The translations under genes were made by a program, and so were the position numbers. This document shows, in pieces, positions 52,621-61,157 of a stretch of DNA of 64,000 nucleotides (positions are counted from its first letter, which is position 1; each line of letters begins with the position of its first letter). A model generated the notes under the pieces. It made no database searches and was not told where the DNA came from. It saw nothing but the letters and a program-made list of their open reading frames with translations. Source of the DNA: Nitrospiraceae bacterium. GTDB taxonomy: Bacteria; Nitrospirota; Thermodesulfovibrionia; UBA6902. Where the stretch lies: NCBI GenBank assembly GCA_003599275.1, contig QZJG01000044.1, forward strand, positions 1 to 64,000, written 5' to 3'.

Positions 52621-53361
52621 TTACCTGGCGCCTGTCACTATTTTTGCAAAACTGTCGGGCTTAAGGCTTGCGCCCCCGACAAGGCCGCCATCAACATCAG
52701 GCTCGGACATAAGTGATGCAACATTCTCCGGGGTCACACTGCCTCCATAAAGTATCCTTATGGAATCAGCGCTCTCTTTATTTTTTCTCAGCCAGCCTCT
52801 TATGAAAGAATGCGCCTCATTGGCCTGCTCTTTTGTGGCGGTCCTGCCTGTGCCTATGGCCCAGATAGGCTCATATGCAATGGTAATCCCATCGAGGGTC
52901 AAATCCTTAAGAGAACCTGAAAGCTGCCCGTCCAATACCCCGAAGGTCCTGTTTTCTTCTCTTTCTTTCAGAGATTCCCCTATGCAGAGGATTACTTCAA
53001 GCCCGTTTTTCCGGGCGGTCCCGATCTTTTTATTTACAACTTCATCGGTCTCATGAAAATATTGCCTTCTTTCCGAATGCCCTATGATTACACAGGAACA
53101 TCCTGACGCAAGGAGCATTGCGGGAGAAATCTCCCCGGTAAATGCGCCTTTCTCCTCGTAAAATACGTTTTGCGCGGCGAGTTTGACGCCGGTGCCCGTG
53201 AGGAGTCCCGATGCCGCGCTTAAAGAAGTAAAAGGCGGGGCTATAATTATATCGACGTCAGTGACGTCTTTGACCAACGGGAGGAATGCACGGATAAACT
53301 CCTCGGTTTCCCCGATGGTCTTGTTCATCTTCCAGTTTGCGGATATAAGCGGCTTACGCAT
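52621..53361 (-). CDS. tpiA: Triosephosphate isomerase
   Basis: A 246-residue TIM with complete catalytic residues: NWKMN (Asn9, Lys11), His95 in GHSERR and Glu164 in AYEPIWAIGTG, plus the phosphate loop GGSVTPENV. The length is normal for bacterial TIM. It interconverts DHAP and glyceraldehyde-3-phosphate in central carbon metabolism. It forms an operon with secG. Confidence 0.98.
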   Translation of the reverse strand: MRKPLISANWKMNKTIGETEEFIRAFLPLVKDVTDVDIIIAPPFTSLSAASGLLTGTGVKLAAQNVFYEEKGAFTGEISPAMLLASGCSCVIIGHSERRQYFHETDEVVNKKIGTARKNGLEVILCIGESLKEREENRTFGVLDGQLSGSLKDLTLDGITIAYEPIWAIGTGRTATKEQANEAHSFIRGWLRKNKESADSIRILYGGSVTPENVASLMSEPDVDGGLVGGASLKPDSFAKIVTGAR

Positions 53362-53474
53362 AGAGAATAATTTAGTTGAATTCAGGAGCTAAAGTCAAGG
53401 AGCCCCCGGAGACACTGTCAAGCCGGAATGTCCCGTGGGTCCATTAATGCCCTGCGGCAGGACACTGAAAAGCA

Positions 53475-53564
53475 TGGCGGAGAGGCAGGGATTCGAACCC
53501 TGGGTGAGGTTGCCCCCACAACGGTTTTCGAGACCGCCCCATTCAACCGCTCTGGCACCTCTCC
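53475..53564 (-). tRNA. tRNA-Ser(CGA)
   Basis: On the minus strand, a serine tRNA with acceptor stem GGAGAGG/CCTCTCC, D arm, anticodon loop CTCGAAA (anticodon CGA), a long variable arm (GTGGGGGCAACCTCAC) and T arm with GGTTCGAATCC. The 3' CCA is encoded (53475-53477). It would read UCG codons. Confidence 0.95.
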
Positions 53565-53636
53565 ATTTTCAGAGTTTAGAGTCAAGAGTTATGAGTTAAG
53601 AAACAGTTTATTCTGCTTAACCCAGAACTCATTACT

Positions 53637-54089
53637 CTACTGAGCGGTCCTTAATTGTACAAAAAACCTCTTCAGAATGTCTGCACACTCCTTTTCAAGT
53701 ATCCCTGATTTTACATTTACCCTGTGATTGAGCGAATGATCATACGCTAACTGATACCGGCTTGTTACAGCTCCAAACCTTTCATCCCTGCAGCCGTAAA
53801 CGAGTCTTCCAAGCCGCGCATTTACCATGGCCCCGGCGCACATCACGCACGGTTCTTTGGTTACGTACAGCGTTGCTTCAGTGAGCCGCCAGTTTCCGGT
53901 CTTTGCCGCAGCTTCCCGTATAGCGCTTAATTCCGCATGCGCCGTTGGATCATTGGTGGATTCTTTTTTGTTATGTGTCGAGGCAACCACTTCATTATTA
54001 ATGACGAGCACTGCTCCCACAGGCACTTCGTTTTCGGCCAACGCCTTCTCCGCCTCTTTGAGGGCAAGGCGCATAAAATATTCATCCAT
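53637..54089 (-). CDS. tadA: tRNA adenosine-34 deaminase TadA
   Basis: A 150-residue cytidine-deaminase-fold enzyme. His51-Ala-Glu53 in the HAE motif and Cys81 and Cys84 in EPCVMCAGAM bind zinc. Family knowledge: it converts A34 to inosine in tRNA-Arg. I take the ATG at 54089 because the conserved domain begins there; the upstream frame to 54263 would include the small Cys-rich ORF's DNA. The two starts overlap by 8 bases. Confidence 0.95.
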   Translation of the reverse strand: MDEYFMRLALKEAEKALAENEVPVGAVLVINNEVVASTHNKKESTNDPTAHAELSAIREAAAKTGNWRLTEATLYVTKEPCVMCAGAMVNARLGRLVYGCRDERFGAVTSRYQLAYDHSLNHRVNVKSGILEKECADILKRFFVQLRTAQ

Positions 54090-54228
54090 CTTTATTTTCC
54101 CCGGGGAAGCAGATGGGGCAATACAATTCCCCTCTGTCAAGGTCGCAGATATGGCCGCATCCGTTACAGCAGATGCACTCTCCATCCGGCCTGTTACAAA
54201 CCTTGCAAACATCATTATCGTTTTCCAT
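54082..54228 (-). CDS. Cys-rich zinc-ribbon-like small protein (48 aa) upstream of tadA
   Basis: On the minus strand an ATG at 54228 opens a 48-codon frame with nine Cys and one His (VCKVC, ECICCNGCGHIC, YCPIC). The pattern suggests one or two zinc sites. Its stop overlaps the tadA start, implying translational coupling. It has no strong ribosome site, and I do not recognise a named family. Confidence 0.55.
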   Translation of the reverse strand: MENDNDVCKVCNRPDGECICCNGCGHICDLDRGELYCPICFPGENKDG

Positions 54229-54383
54229 TGCAGTAGATAAGTTAACTCAGCGACTTTTCCCAAATCAAGCTGAGTCGTCCCGAACGGGCTCCCTCAAGAC
54301 CGCATCTGATATGGCCGAAATATTTATAATAATCTCATTTGTTGTGTTAAAATGATGCATTCTTGATGCCGAGGAGATACTGT

Positions 54384-55727
54384 TTGGGAAAGGCCGCAGC
54401 GGTCAGCTTTGAAGGTGACGTCGTCAGGATCGTCCACGCCTCGTTAAAAGGCAGGAGCATCTCTGTTGAAAAAACGGAAACAGTTACCGACGGGGACTTC
54501 GATAATTATCTCCGGAGGGAAAAGACCAAAGAATTCATTGTGACGTGTGAATTCAGGGAATCCTACCAGGACGTCATATCCACCCCCGTAGTAAAACAGC
54601 AGTACCTTGAGAAAATTGTGGAGTCGGAAATAAGGAAGACCGCAGCTCAGAAGGATTTCTCTTTCATATACACCGTCATAGGAGAGAAGGTCATTGAAAA
54701 TAAAAAGGTACTGGAGGTCTTCTACTACGCAGTAACCAAAGAAGCGCTTAAAGCTGTTGCGGACAGATTCTACAATAACGGTAAACTTGTGAAGGCGGTA
54801 TATCCATCCGTATTTTCCGCTGCCGCCCTGTTTGATAATGCAACGACCGGCGAGGCCCAAATGGGACTGTTCGGGGCCGGCAAGGGGCGGACCGTCTTTT
54901 TCACAAAAAAGGGCGCGGTCCATTTCATAAGAAATTATGAATCCTTTGAGGCCGAGTTCTCGGATTTTGACATCCAGAATATCAATATGACCATCAGCTA
55001 TTGCTTCCAGAATTTCAGGACCAGCCCTTCATCGGTTTTCCTCATGGGTGACCTGTCGGGACCGTTTGATGTCAATACCATGCCTACATCACCGCTGGCC
55101 TGTCTTTCGGCGGCTGACTATTCAGGATGCGACAGGGAGACGTTTAATCAGTTTGTCCTGCCAGTGGCCTCTTTTCTTGCGTCCCCCAAAGCCAATATCC
55201 TCTGCCGGGATTTCAAAAACGTATATGTCCTTAAAAACTATATGGTATGGTCATTCAGGGTCTTTATGGCGTTGGCCGCACTCTGCATCGGGTTTATAAT
55301 TTTCGTGTCAGGGGACGTAATTGAAAAGAGGGCGTTGATAAGTCCGGAAAAGAGAGGCCGGGCGGACCTCGATAGTATCTATGCGGAATTCATCGCGAAG
55401 AATGCGAAGATGACGGAGTTCATGCCCCTTGTTGATTTTTTAAATAAACCTGTTCCCGATTTCCGGAAACTCCTCATCGGGCTTGCAGGAACAGATATGG
55501 GTCAATTAAGACTTGATTCGATAAAGGTCACGGCAAAGGAGGAGAATTCTTTTTCAGTAAACCTGGACGGCTCGGCTTCGGTCGATACTTATTCCGGAAT
55601 GCAGGGTCTGATGACCGATTTTACCGGGGCGCTCGGCAGGATACCGGAAATCAAAATTGAAAATAAAACGGTCAATCTCGAGAAAAAAACCTTTACAATT
55701 GAGATGAGTTATAATACTGCGCAATGA
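54384..55727 (+). CDS. PilM/PilN-like actin-fold assembly protein
   Basis: A protein of about 447 residues. Residues 1 to about 290 resemble the cytoplasmic actin-like PilM/GspL domain (GKAAAVSFEGDVVRIVHAS, ISYCFQNFRTSPSSVFLMGDL), and a membrane helix at about 305-325 (WSFRVFMALAALCIGFIIFV) is followed by a PilN-like periplasmic part with QLRLDSIKVTAKEENSF. The likely start is TTG 54384, seven bases after GAGGAG; TTG 54363 and ATG 54366 are further from any ribosome site. It is the first gene of the secretion operon. Confidence 0.7.
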   Translation: MGKAAAVSFEGDVVRIVHASLKGRSISVEKTETVTDGDFDNYLRREKTKEFIVTCEFRESYQDVISTPVVKQQYLEKIVESEIRKTAAQKDFSFIYTVIGEKVIENKKVLEVFYYAVTKEALKAVADRFYNNGKLVKAVYPSVFSAAALFDNATTGEAQMGLFGAGKGRTVFFTKKGAVHFIRNYESFEAEFSDFDIQNINMTISYCFQNFRTSPSSVFLMGDLSGPFDVNTMPTSPLACLSAADYSGCDRETFNQFVLPVASFLASPKANILCRDFKNVYVLKNYMVWSFRVFMALAALCIGFIIFVSGDVIEKRALISPEKRGRADLDSIYAEFIAKNAKMTEFMPLVDFLNKPVPDFRKLLIGLAGTDMGQLRLDSIKVTAKEENSFSVNLDGSASVDTYSGMQGLMTDFTGALGRIPEIKIENKTVNLEKKTFTIEMSYNTAQ

Positions 55728-56257
55728 AATATTTTCATTACCTGAAAACCGGTTTCCCCCTGTATATTGCAGGCGGCGCCATCCTCGGTATCGCTATTTC
55801 AGTCCTGGTAATAATCCACCGTTATGACAGACACCTGTCCGTCACGCTCGATACGATGAAAAACATCGGGACCAGGAAAGAAGAGATCAAAAAACAGATA
55901 CATGATATGGATTCGCTGACCGGATATTTAAGAGATAAATTCGGCATAACTTCGATCGATATAAATCCTGAAAGCCTGGTGCTGAAGGCCCTCGATGAGA
56001 TGAAAAATAATTTTAAAGAGGCGACAATTACCGCAGCCGCCTTTGAAGAAGCGGACGGCGTTAAAAAGCTTCCGGTTGAAATCAAGTCCCCCGTGCAAAA
56101 CTACAAAGCGATCACGGACATTGTCGGCTATGTAGAATCCTTCAGGCTGCCCCGGTACAGTGTCCGGAGCATCTCCGTATCAAAAGAACAGGCAGGCGGG
56201 GTAATTCTCAACATACAGGGAGAATTCGTTGCGCCGCTCATCACCGCAGGAGGATGA
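55724..56257 (+). CDS. PilO/GspM-like inner-membrane assembly protein
   Basis: A 177-residue protein with one N-terminal membrane helix (FPLYIAGGAILGIAISVLVII), a coiled coil and a C-terminal ferredoxin-like region (LPVEIKSPVQNYKAITDIVGYVESF), the usual layout of PilO/GspM/MshJ proteins. It overlaps the gene upstream (ATGA). It would sit with PilN-like and PilP-like proteins in the inner-membrane platform. Confidence 0.75.
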   Translation: MKYFHYLKTGFPLYIAGGAILGIAISVLVIIHRYDRHLSVTLDTMKNIGTRKEEIKKQIHDMDSLTGYLRDKFGITSIDINPESLVLKALDEMKNNFKEATITAAAFEEADGVKKLPVEIKSPVQNYKAITDIVGYVESFRLPRYSVRSISVSKEQAGGVILNIQGEFVAPLITAGG

Positions 56258-56263
56258 AGGAGC

Positions 56264-56713
56264 ATGGAAAATAAAACGAAGATATTGCTTGCCTTTCCTT
56301 TCGCCTTCATCCTGGTACTTGCGGCTGCGGCAGGATATGTGCCTTTCAGCGGGGCTTTTTCAGAGACCGAAAACAGCATGCTGGGCTTCACTCCGACAGA
56401 CCTTTCGATAAAAGAAAAGGGGCCCGTCCTCATAAGCGGTGAATTGAAAAGTCCCATAGACTTTAACGGTCATGGCGCCGGAGAGGAGGTCCCGGCTGCA
56501 AAGGCCGGGGTTTTGCCTGCGCGGGAAGACCGGGTTGAAGCAAATCTGTCCCTCACGGTAATAAGCGGCGACAGGAAGACAGCGGTCATAAACGGCATCC
56601 CTGTCAAGGAAGGAGACATCGTCAACGGCATGAAGATAGCCAGGATTGAGCCCGGCAGGGTTTTATTGAAAAACAAAACAACCCAGTGGTTAATTATGGA
56701 GAGGGAAAAATGA
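56264..56713 (+). CDS. PilP/GspC/MshK-like protein
   Basis: A 149-residue protein with a short N-terminal membrane helix and a C-terminal HR-like domain (TAVINGIPVKEGDIVNGMKIARIEPGRVLLKNK), which in GspC/PilP proteins contacts the secretin. It lies 6 bp after the PilO-like gene and overlaps the secretin gene. Confidence 0.75.
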   Translation: MENKTKILLAFPFAFILVLAAAAGYVPFSGAFSETENSMLGFTPTDLSIKEKGPVLISGELKSPIDFNGHGAGEEVPAAKAGVLPAREDRVEANLSLTVISGDRKTAVINGIPVKEGDIVNGMKIARIEPGRVLLKNKTTQWLIMEREK

Positions 56714-58254
56714 AACATATGCGCCGACTTTTTTTCAGTGCCATGTGCCCTGTATTCTGTGCCCTGCTTTTTGTCTCCTGCGCATCCACCCAGCAGACAA
56801 AAGAAGCTGATAAGAAAACTGAAAGCCTGCTGTCTGCCCCGGAGACGAAGCCGCAAGATGTCCCGCCGGGGCTCCCCGGGCCGAAGGCGCCTGAGTTCGT
56901 TCCGGTCCGGGAGGGCAGCTCGCCTCTTCAAACCAGGACTGTGTCTATAGCAGCGAGAAACATGCCGCTGAGAGACGTGCTCTATATTATCGCAGAGACC
57001 GCAAGCCTCAATATCGTCATGGAACGGGATGTAAATCCCGAACTGCCGGTCACCATGACATTAAATAAAATCAGCGTTGAAGACGCCCTCAATATCATTT
57101 TCGACTCCGTAGATTATTTTTACTCCATCAGAGACGATATACTCACTGTTAAGGCGACCGGCACCGAGATATTCGAGATCGGCCATCCCAATGTGATACA
57201 GGAATACAGTATGAACGTAGGCGGCGACATCCTCAGCGGGACTTCTTCTGTAGGGACAGGGGCCGCTGCCGTCAGCGGCGATGTATCGATCAAGTCCGCT
57301 TCGGACGCCCCATCGTTTCAATTCTGGGACGCCATGGACAAGACACTGGGCACGTTTCTTAAAGCAGAGAAGGCCGACAAAACAGTGCAGCCGAATTATA
57401 TCATCAACAGGATGGCCGGCACCATTATGGTTACGGCGGCCAGGAAAGACCTTAATAAGGTCAGAGATTACCTGACCAGATTAAAAGAGGTTTTGAACAG
57501 ACAGGTCCTCATAGAGGCGCGCATCGTTGAGGTGCAATTGTCGGAGGGGTTGAAGTACGGGATCGACTGGAATGCCGTTATCAAGGGGGTCGGCCTGAGT
57601 GCGACAGTCAATACGGGAACTACGGGGTTTTCCTCTATAGTCGACAGCAGCGGGCCCGCCTTTCAGTTCAGCGTCACTGGAAGCGACAATCTGTCGCTTC
57701 TGCTGAAGGCATTGAAGGAGCAGGGAGATGTAAAGACGCTCTCAAACCCGAGAATAAATATTATGAACGGCCAGACCGCCCTTTTGAGCGTCGGCAGGAA
57801 CACAAGCTTCATATCGAAGGTTGAAACCACCACAACCACGTCTGCGGGCTCGGCGCCGACGACCACTTTTTCCGTGGAAACAAACAGCGTGCTCTCCGGC
57901 ATCATGTTCGGCCTTGTGCCGTATATCAGCAGCGACGGAGAGATAACACTGACAATAACCCCGATAGTCACCAACCTCATAAGCCTCGAGGCAAAGACCA
58001 TAGGGGCATCGGGCAATTCAGTGGAGATAAAACTCCCCACCGTAGACCTGAGGGAGATGAGCACTACCATCAAGGTGCTTGGAGACCAGGTCGTCGTCAT
58101 AGGGGGACTTATAAGTAAGAGAGACAGCGCCGATGAGAACAGGATACCGTTAATTGGCGATATCCCCGGCATTGGGTGGTTTTTTAAGAGCGTGGACAAA
58201 TCCGAAGAACAGACGGAGCTTGTGATAATGCTGATACCGAGATTGACGAGCTGA
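56710..58254 (+). CDS. Secretin lipoprotein (MshL/PilQ-like)
   Basis: A 514-residue secretin. A lipobox ending LLFVSC (Cys24) follows the signal. The STN/N0 domain (MPLRDVLYIIAETASLNIV) and N1-like part precede the secretin core, which includes LSNPRINIMNGQTALLSVG, LGVVPYIS-like SDGEITLTITPIV, and VVIGGLISKRDS and GDIPGIGWFFKS near the end. It would form the outer-membrane pore of the machine. The start ATG 56710 overlaps the previous stop. Confidence 0.9.
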   Translation: MKHMRRLFFSAMCPVFCALLFVSCASTQQTKEADKKTESLLSAPETKPQDVPPGLPGPKAPEFVPVREGSSPLQTRTVSIAARNMPLRDVLYIIAETASLNIVMERDVNPELPVTMTLNKISVEDALNIIFDSVDYFYSIRDDILTVKATGTEIFEIGHPNVIQEYSMNVGGDILSGTSSVGTGAAAVSGDVSIKSASDAPSFQFWDAMDKTLGTFLKAEKADKTVQPNYIINRMAGTIMVTAARKDLNKVRDYLTRLKEVLNRQVLIEARIVEVQLSEGLKYGIDWNAVIKGVGLSATVNTGTTGFSSIVDSSGPAFQFSVTGSDNLSLLLKALKEQGDVKTLSNPRINIMNGQTALLSVGRNTSFISKVETTTTTSAGSAPTTTFSVETNSVLSGIMFGLVPYISSDGEITLTITPIVTNLISLEAKTIGASGNSVEIKLPTVDLREMSTTIKVLGDQVVVIGGLISKRDSADENRIPLIGDIPGIGWFFKSVDKSEEQTELVIMLIPRLTS

Positions 58255-58273
58255 GCCGGCTGACATAATTAAA

Positions 58274-59938
58274 ATGCAGAACCAGACGAAAATGAAACTC
58301 GGCGAGGTCCTGATAGAAAAGGGGCTTTTGACCGGAGAGAGACTGAAACTCGCGCTCGCCCAGCAAAAAATAACAGGCTCTCTCCTGGGGGAGACCCTCG
58401 TTAAACTCGCCTTCGTATCATCCAGCGAGATCGCCAGGACCCTCGCTGATCAGGCCGGGATCCCCTTCATTGACCTGTCCGAATATATAGTCTCTGAAGA
58501 TGCCATCCGTCTTGTACCCAAAGCAGTCGCTGAAAAGGCGGGGTTTATCCCCTTGCGTTTGAACAACGGCGCCATAGAAATAGGCGTCACCAACCCTTCA
58601 AACATAACTGCAATCGACACGGCGTCGAGGCTCACGGGCATGAAGCCTGTTGTCTTTATGATCGACAACAAAGGGTTTTACGAAACACTGGAGCGGTCTT
58701 ACTTCTTTCTCGAAAACCCCATACAGCAGAACATCAACGCGGCGATCAATGAAATCAGGTCTTCAGCGGCGCTCCCTGTAGTCACAGTAGCCGAGCTGGC
58801 GCAGAATCTCATATTTGAAGGAATAAGGCGGAAGGCCACTGATATTCATATAAGCCCTGCCATTGAGACAATTAACGTATTTTACAGGGTGGACGGGGTC
58901 CAGCAATATGGTTTCTATATTCCAAAGGCCGCGCAGCCCGGCATTATATCGAAGATCAAGGTGATGTCCATGCTTGATATATCGGAGCAGAGGCTGCCCC
59001 AGGACGGCTCTTTTTCAATGACCTTTTTAAATACAAAATATGAGATGCGCATATCAACGATGCCGACCATTTACGGCGAGAACGTTGTTATAAGGGTGCT
59101 GGCGGGGACAGGGCAGCTGCTCAGAATAGATTCGCTCGGGTTTGACCCCGGAAACACAAAAAATCTGCGCATGCTTTTCCAGAAGCCTTACGGGATCATC
59201 CTGATCACAGGCCCCACCGGCAGCGGAAAGACAACAACCCTGTACGCTGCGCTCAGGGAGGTGGACCTGATTGAAAGGAACGTCCTTACCGTTGAAGACC
59301 CCGTTGAGTATAAGCTGAGCTTTGTTAAGCAGACAGCGGTCAATCTGAAGGCGGGATATGATTTTGCCATTGCAGGAAAGACTTTTATGAGGCAGGACCC
59401 CGATGTCATGCTGCTTGGCGAGATAAGAGATGAAGAGACCGCAAGGATTGCCGTGAGGGCGTCGATCACGGGACATCTCGTTTTGTCCACGCTCCATACA
59501 AATGACGCGGTCACGTCCATTCCCAGGCTTATTGATTTCAACATCGACAGGTTCATGCTGTCTTCCTCGCTTATGGCCGTGATCGCACAGAGGCTTGTCA
59601 GAAAGCTCTGCAATCACTGCAAAGAAGAACACCCGGTGTCAAACGACGAGCTGCAATTGTTAGGCCTCCGGGATGACGCGGGCACTGAGCTGAAAACAGC
59701 ATACAGGGCAAAGGGCTGCAGCATGTGCAATCATACGGGCTATGCAGGCAGGACGGTTGTGGGCGAGATCCTGATTGTCAACGATGAGATCAAAGAGCTT
59801 GTCGCGGTGGGGGCGTCTCTGACAAAGATAAAAGAGACGGCACTAAAGAACGGCATGGTCACATTGAAAATGGCAGGCCTGCAAAAGGTCAAACAGCATA
59901 TTACGAGCATAGATGAGGTTGTGAGGCTGATAGATTAA
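58274..59938 (+). CDS. gspE: GspE/PilB/MshE-type assembly ATPase
   Basis: A 554-residue ATPase with an N-terminal MshEN-like domain (residues about 5-150), then the ATPase core. Walker A GPTGSGKTT is at 313-321, the Asp box DIHISPA at about 196, Walker B RQDPDVMLLGEIRDEET, and a His box LSTLHTNDAV. A CxxC pair (CNHC and CSMC) binds zinc. It powers pilus or pseudopilus assembly. Confidence 0.95.
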   Translation: MQNQTKMKLGEVLIEKGLLTGERLKLALAQQKITGSLLGETLVKLAFVSSSEIARTLADQAGIPFIDLSEYIVSEDAIRLVPKAVAEKAGFIPLRLNNGAIEIGVTNPSNITAIDTASRLTGMKPVVFMIDNKGFYETLERSYFFLENPIQQNINAAINEIRSSAALPVVTVAELAQNLIFEGIRRKATDIHISPAIETINVFYRVDGVQQYGFYIPKAAQPGIISKIKVMSMLDISEQRLPQDGSFSMTFLNTKYEMRISTMPTIYGENVVIRVLAGTGQLLRIDSLGFDPGNTKNLRMLFQKPYGIILITGPTGSGKTTTLYAALREVDLIERNVLTVEDPVEYKLSFVKQTAVNLKAGYDFAIAGKTFMRQDPDVMLLGEIRDEETARIAVRASITGHLVLSTLHTNDAVTSIPRLIDFNIDRFMLSSSLMAVIAQRLVRKLCNHCKEEHPVSNDELQLLGLRDDAGTELKTAYRAKGCSMCNHTGYAGRTVVGEILIVNDEIKELVAVGASLTKIKETALKNGMVTLKMAGLQKVKQHITSIDEVVRLID

Positions 59939-61155
59939 TGCCGATTTTTGCTTACAAGGCGATAAACAGCGACGGCGAGGTAATAAGGGGCACCGTAGAG
60001 GACGGCGACATTGATCTGGCTTACAATAATATTTCATCATCCGGCTATCATATTTTAAAGATACGGAAGTCCGGCGGCCTTTCCGACATTTATCTCAAAA
60101 AGTCCAGATCGTGGGGAATAAAGACCGCTTCCGTAATTGAATTCTCGAGCAACCTTTCAGTGATGCTGAGGGCGGGGGTGCCGCTTGTGACCTCTCTGGG
60201 CGATATCGCTGCAACGACCGACAACGAGCGGTTTAAGGCGAGACTCCTTGATGTTAAAAGGACCATTGAGCTGGGTTCGAGTTTTTCAGCTGCCCTTTCA
60301 GCCCACAGGGACGTGTTCCCCCAAATCTTTGTAAACCTGATCGCGGTCGGGGAAGAGACGGGGCGACTGGATGAAAGCCTCTCCGACGTAGCCATCCACC
60401 TTCAGCGGATGGAGGACCTGAAAAACGCTATAATCAGGGCGCTGATGTACCCGGCGTTTGCCCTTTTGGGAACGGCGGGTGCCCTTTTGTTCTGGCTTGT
60501 TTATGTGCTTCCCAAAATGACCGAGCTTTTTACTACCATGGATGTCAAGCTGCCGGTGCTGACGATTGCGCTCATGGCCGCGAGCAGCTTCAGCCAGAAA
60601 TACTGGTATGCCTTCATCATCGCTCCGTTCGCCATATATGCTGTCTTTAACATACTTTCCCGAAAGGAAGCTGTAAAATATTATCTCGATGCGGCCCAGT
60701 TGAAGGTCCCTGTCGTGAAGCTCCTCGTGTCCAACAAGCTGCTTGCCTTATTTTCGGAACAGTTGAGGATACTGGTTTCGGCGGGCGTTACTATCGACAG
60801 GTCTTTCGATATCATGATGCAGGTAATAGACCATTCTCTTTTCAGAAAGGCCCTCGCCGACATAAAAGAAAGCATCCTGATCGGGGGCAGGATCAGTGAC
60901 GGGTTAAAAGAACATCCCTCACTGTTTCCCAATCTTGTGGTAAGGATGATTACCATAGGTGAAACAACCGGGAATCTCACAGAGCAGCTCAATTACCTGT
61001 CCGAGTATTTTCTCCGGAGGCTCGATGACATTTCACAGAAAATGGGCAAGATGATAGAGCCGATAATCATCGGTCTCATAGGGGCGATTTTTCTCGTGAT
61101 CATACTCGGCCTGATGGCCCCGATATACGACCTCATCTCGGGGATAGGCAAATAG
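59938..61155 (+). CDS. gspF: GspF/PilC/MshG-type inner-membrane platform protein
   Basis: A 405-residue protein with two T2SSF domains (SNLSVMLRAGVPLVTSL... and EQLRILVSAGVTIDRSFDIM) and three membrane helices. MPIFAYKAINSDGEVIRGTVE is a conserved beginning. It starts at the overlapping TAATG of gspE. It is the membrane platform partner of the ATPase. Confidence 0.94.
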   Translation: MPIFAYKAINSDGEVIRGTVEDGDIDLAYNNISSSGYHILKIRKSGGLSDIYLKKSRSWGIKTASVIEFSSNLSVMLRAGVPLVTSLGDIAATTDNERFKARLLDVKRTIELGSSFSAALSAHRDVFPQIFVNLIAVGEETGRLDESLSDVAIHLQRMEDLKNAIIRALMYPAFALLGTAGALLFWLVYVLPKMTELFTTMDVKLPVLTIALMAASSFSQKYWYAFIIAPFAIYAVFNILSRKEAVKYYLDAAQLKVPVVKLLVSNKLLALFSEQLRILVSAGVTIDRSFDIMMQVIDHSLFRKALADIKESILIGGRISDGLKEHPSLFPNLVVRMITIGETTGNLTEQLNYLSEYFLRRLDDISQKMGKMIEPIIIGLIGAIFLVIILGLMAPIYDLISGIGK

Positions 61156-61157
61156 CC

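Noticed and set aside
53428-53643. Plus-strand frame of about 70 codons across the tRNA-Ser
   Set aside because: It is antisense to a well-formed tRNA gene and is not supported by any ribosome site.
54363-54383. Longer start of the PilM-like protein at 54363/54366
   Set aside because: The ribosome site GAGGAG at 54371 lies downstream of those codons and fits the TTG at 54384 instead.
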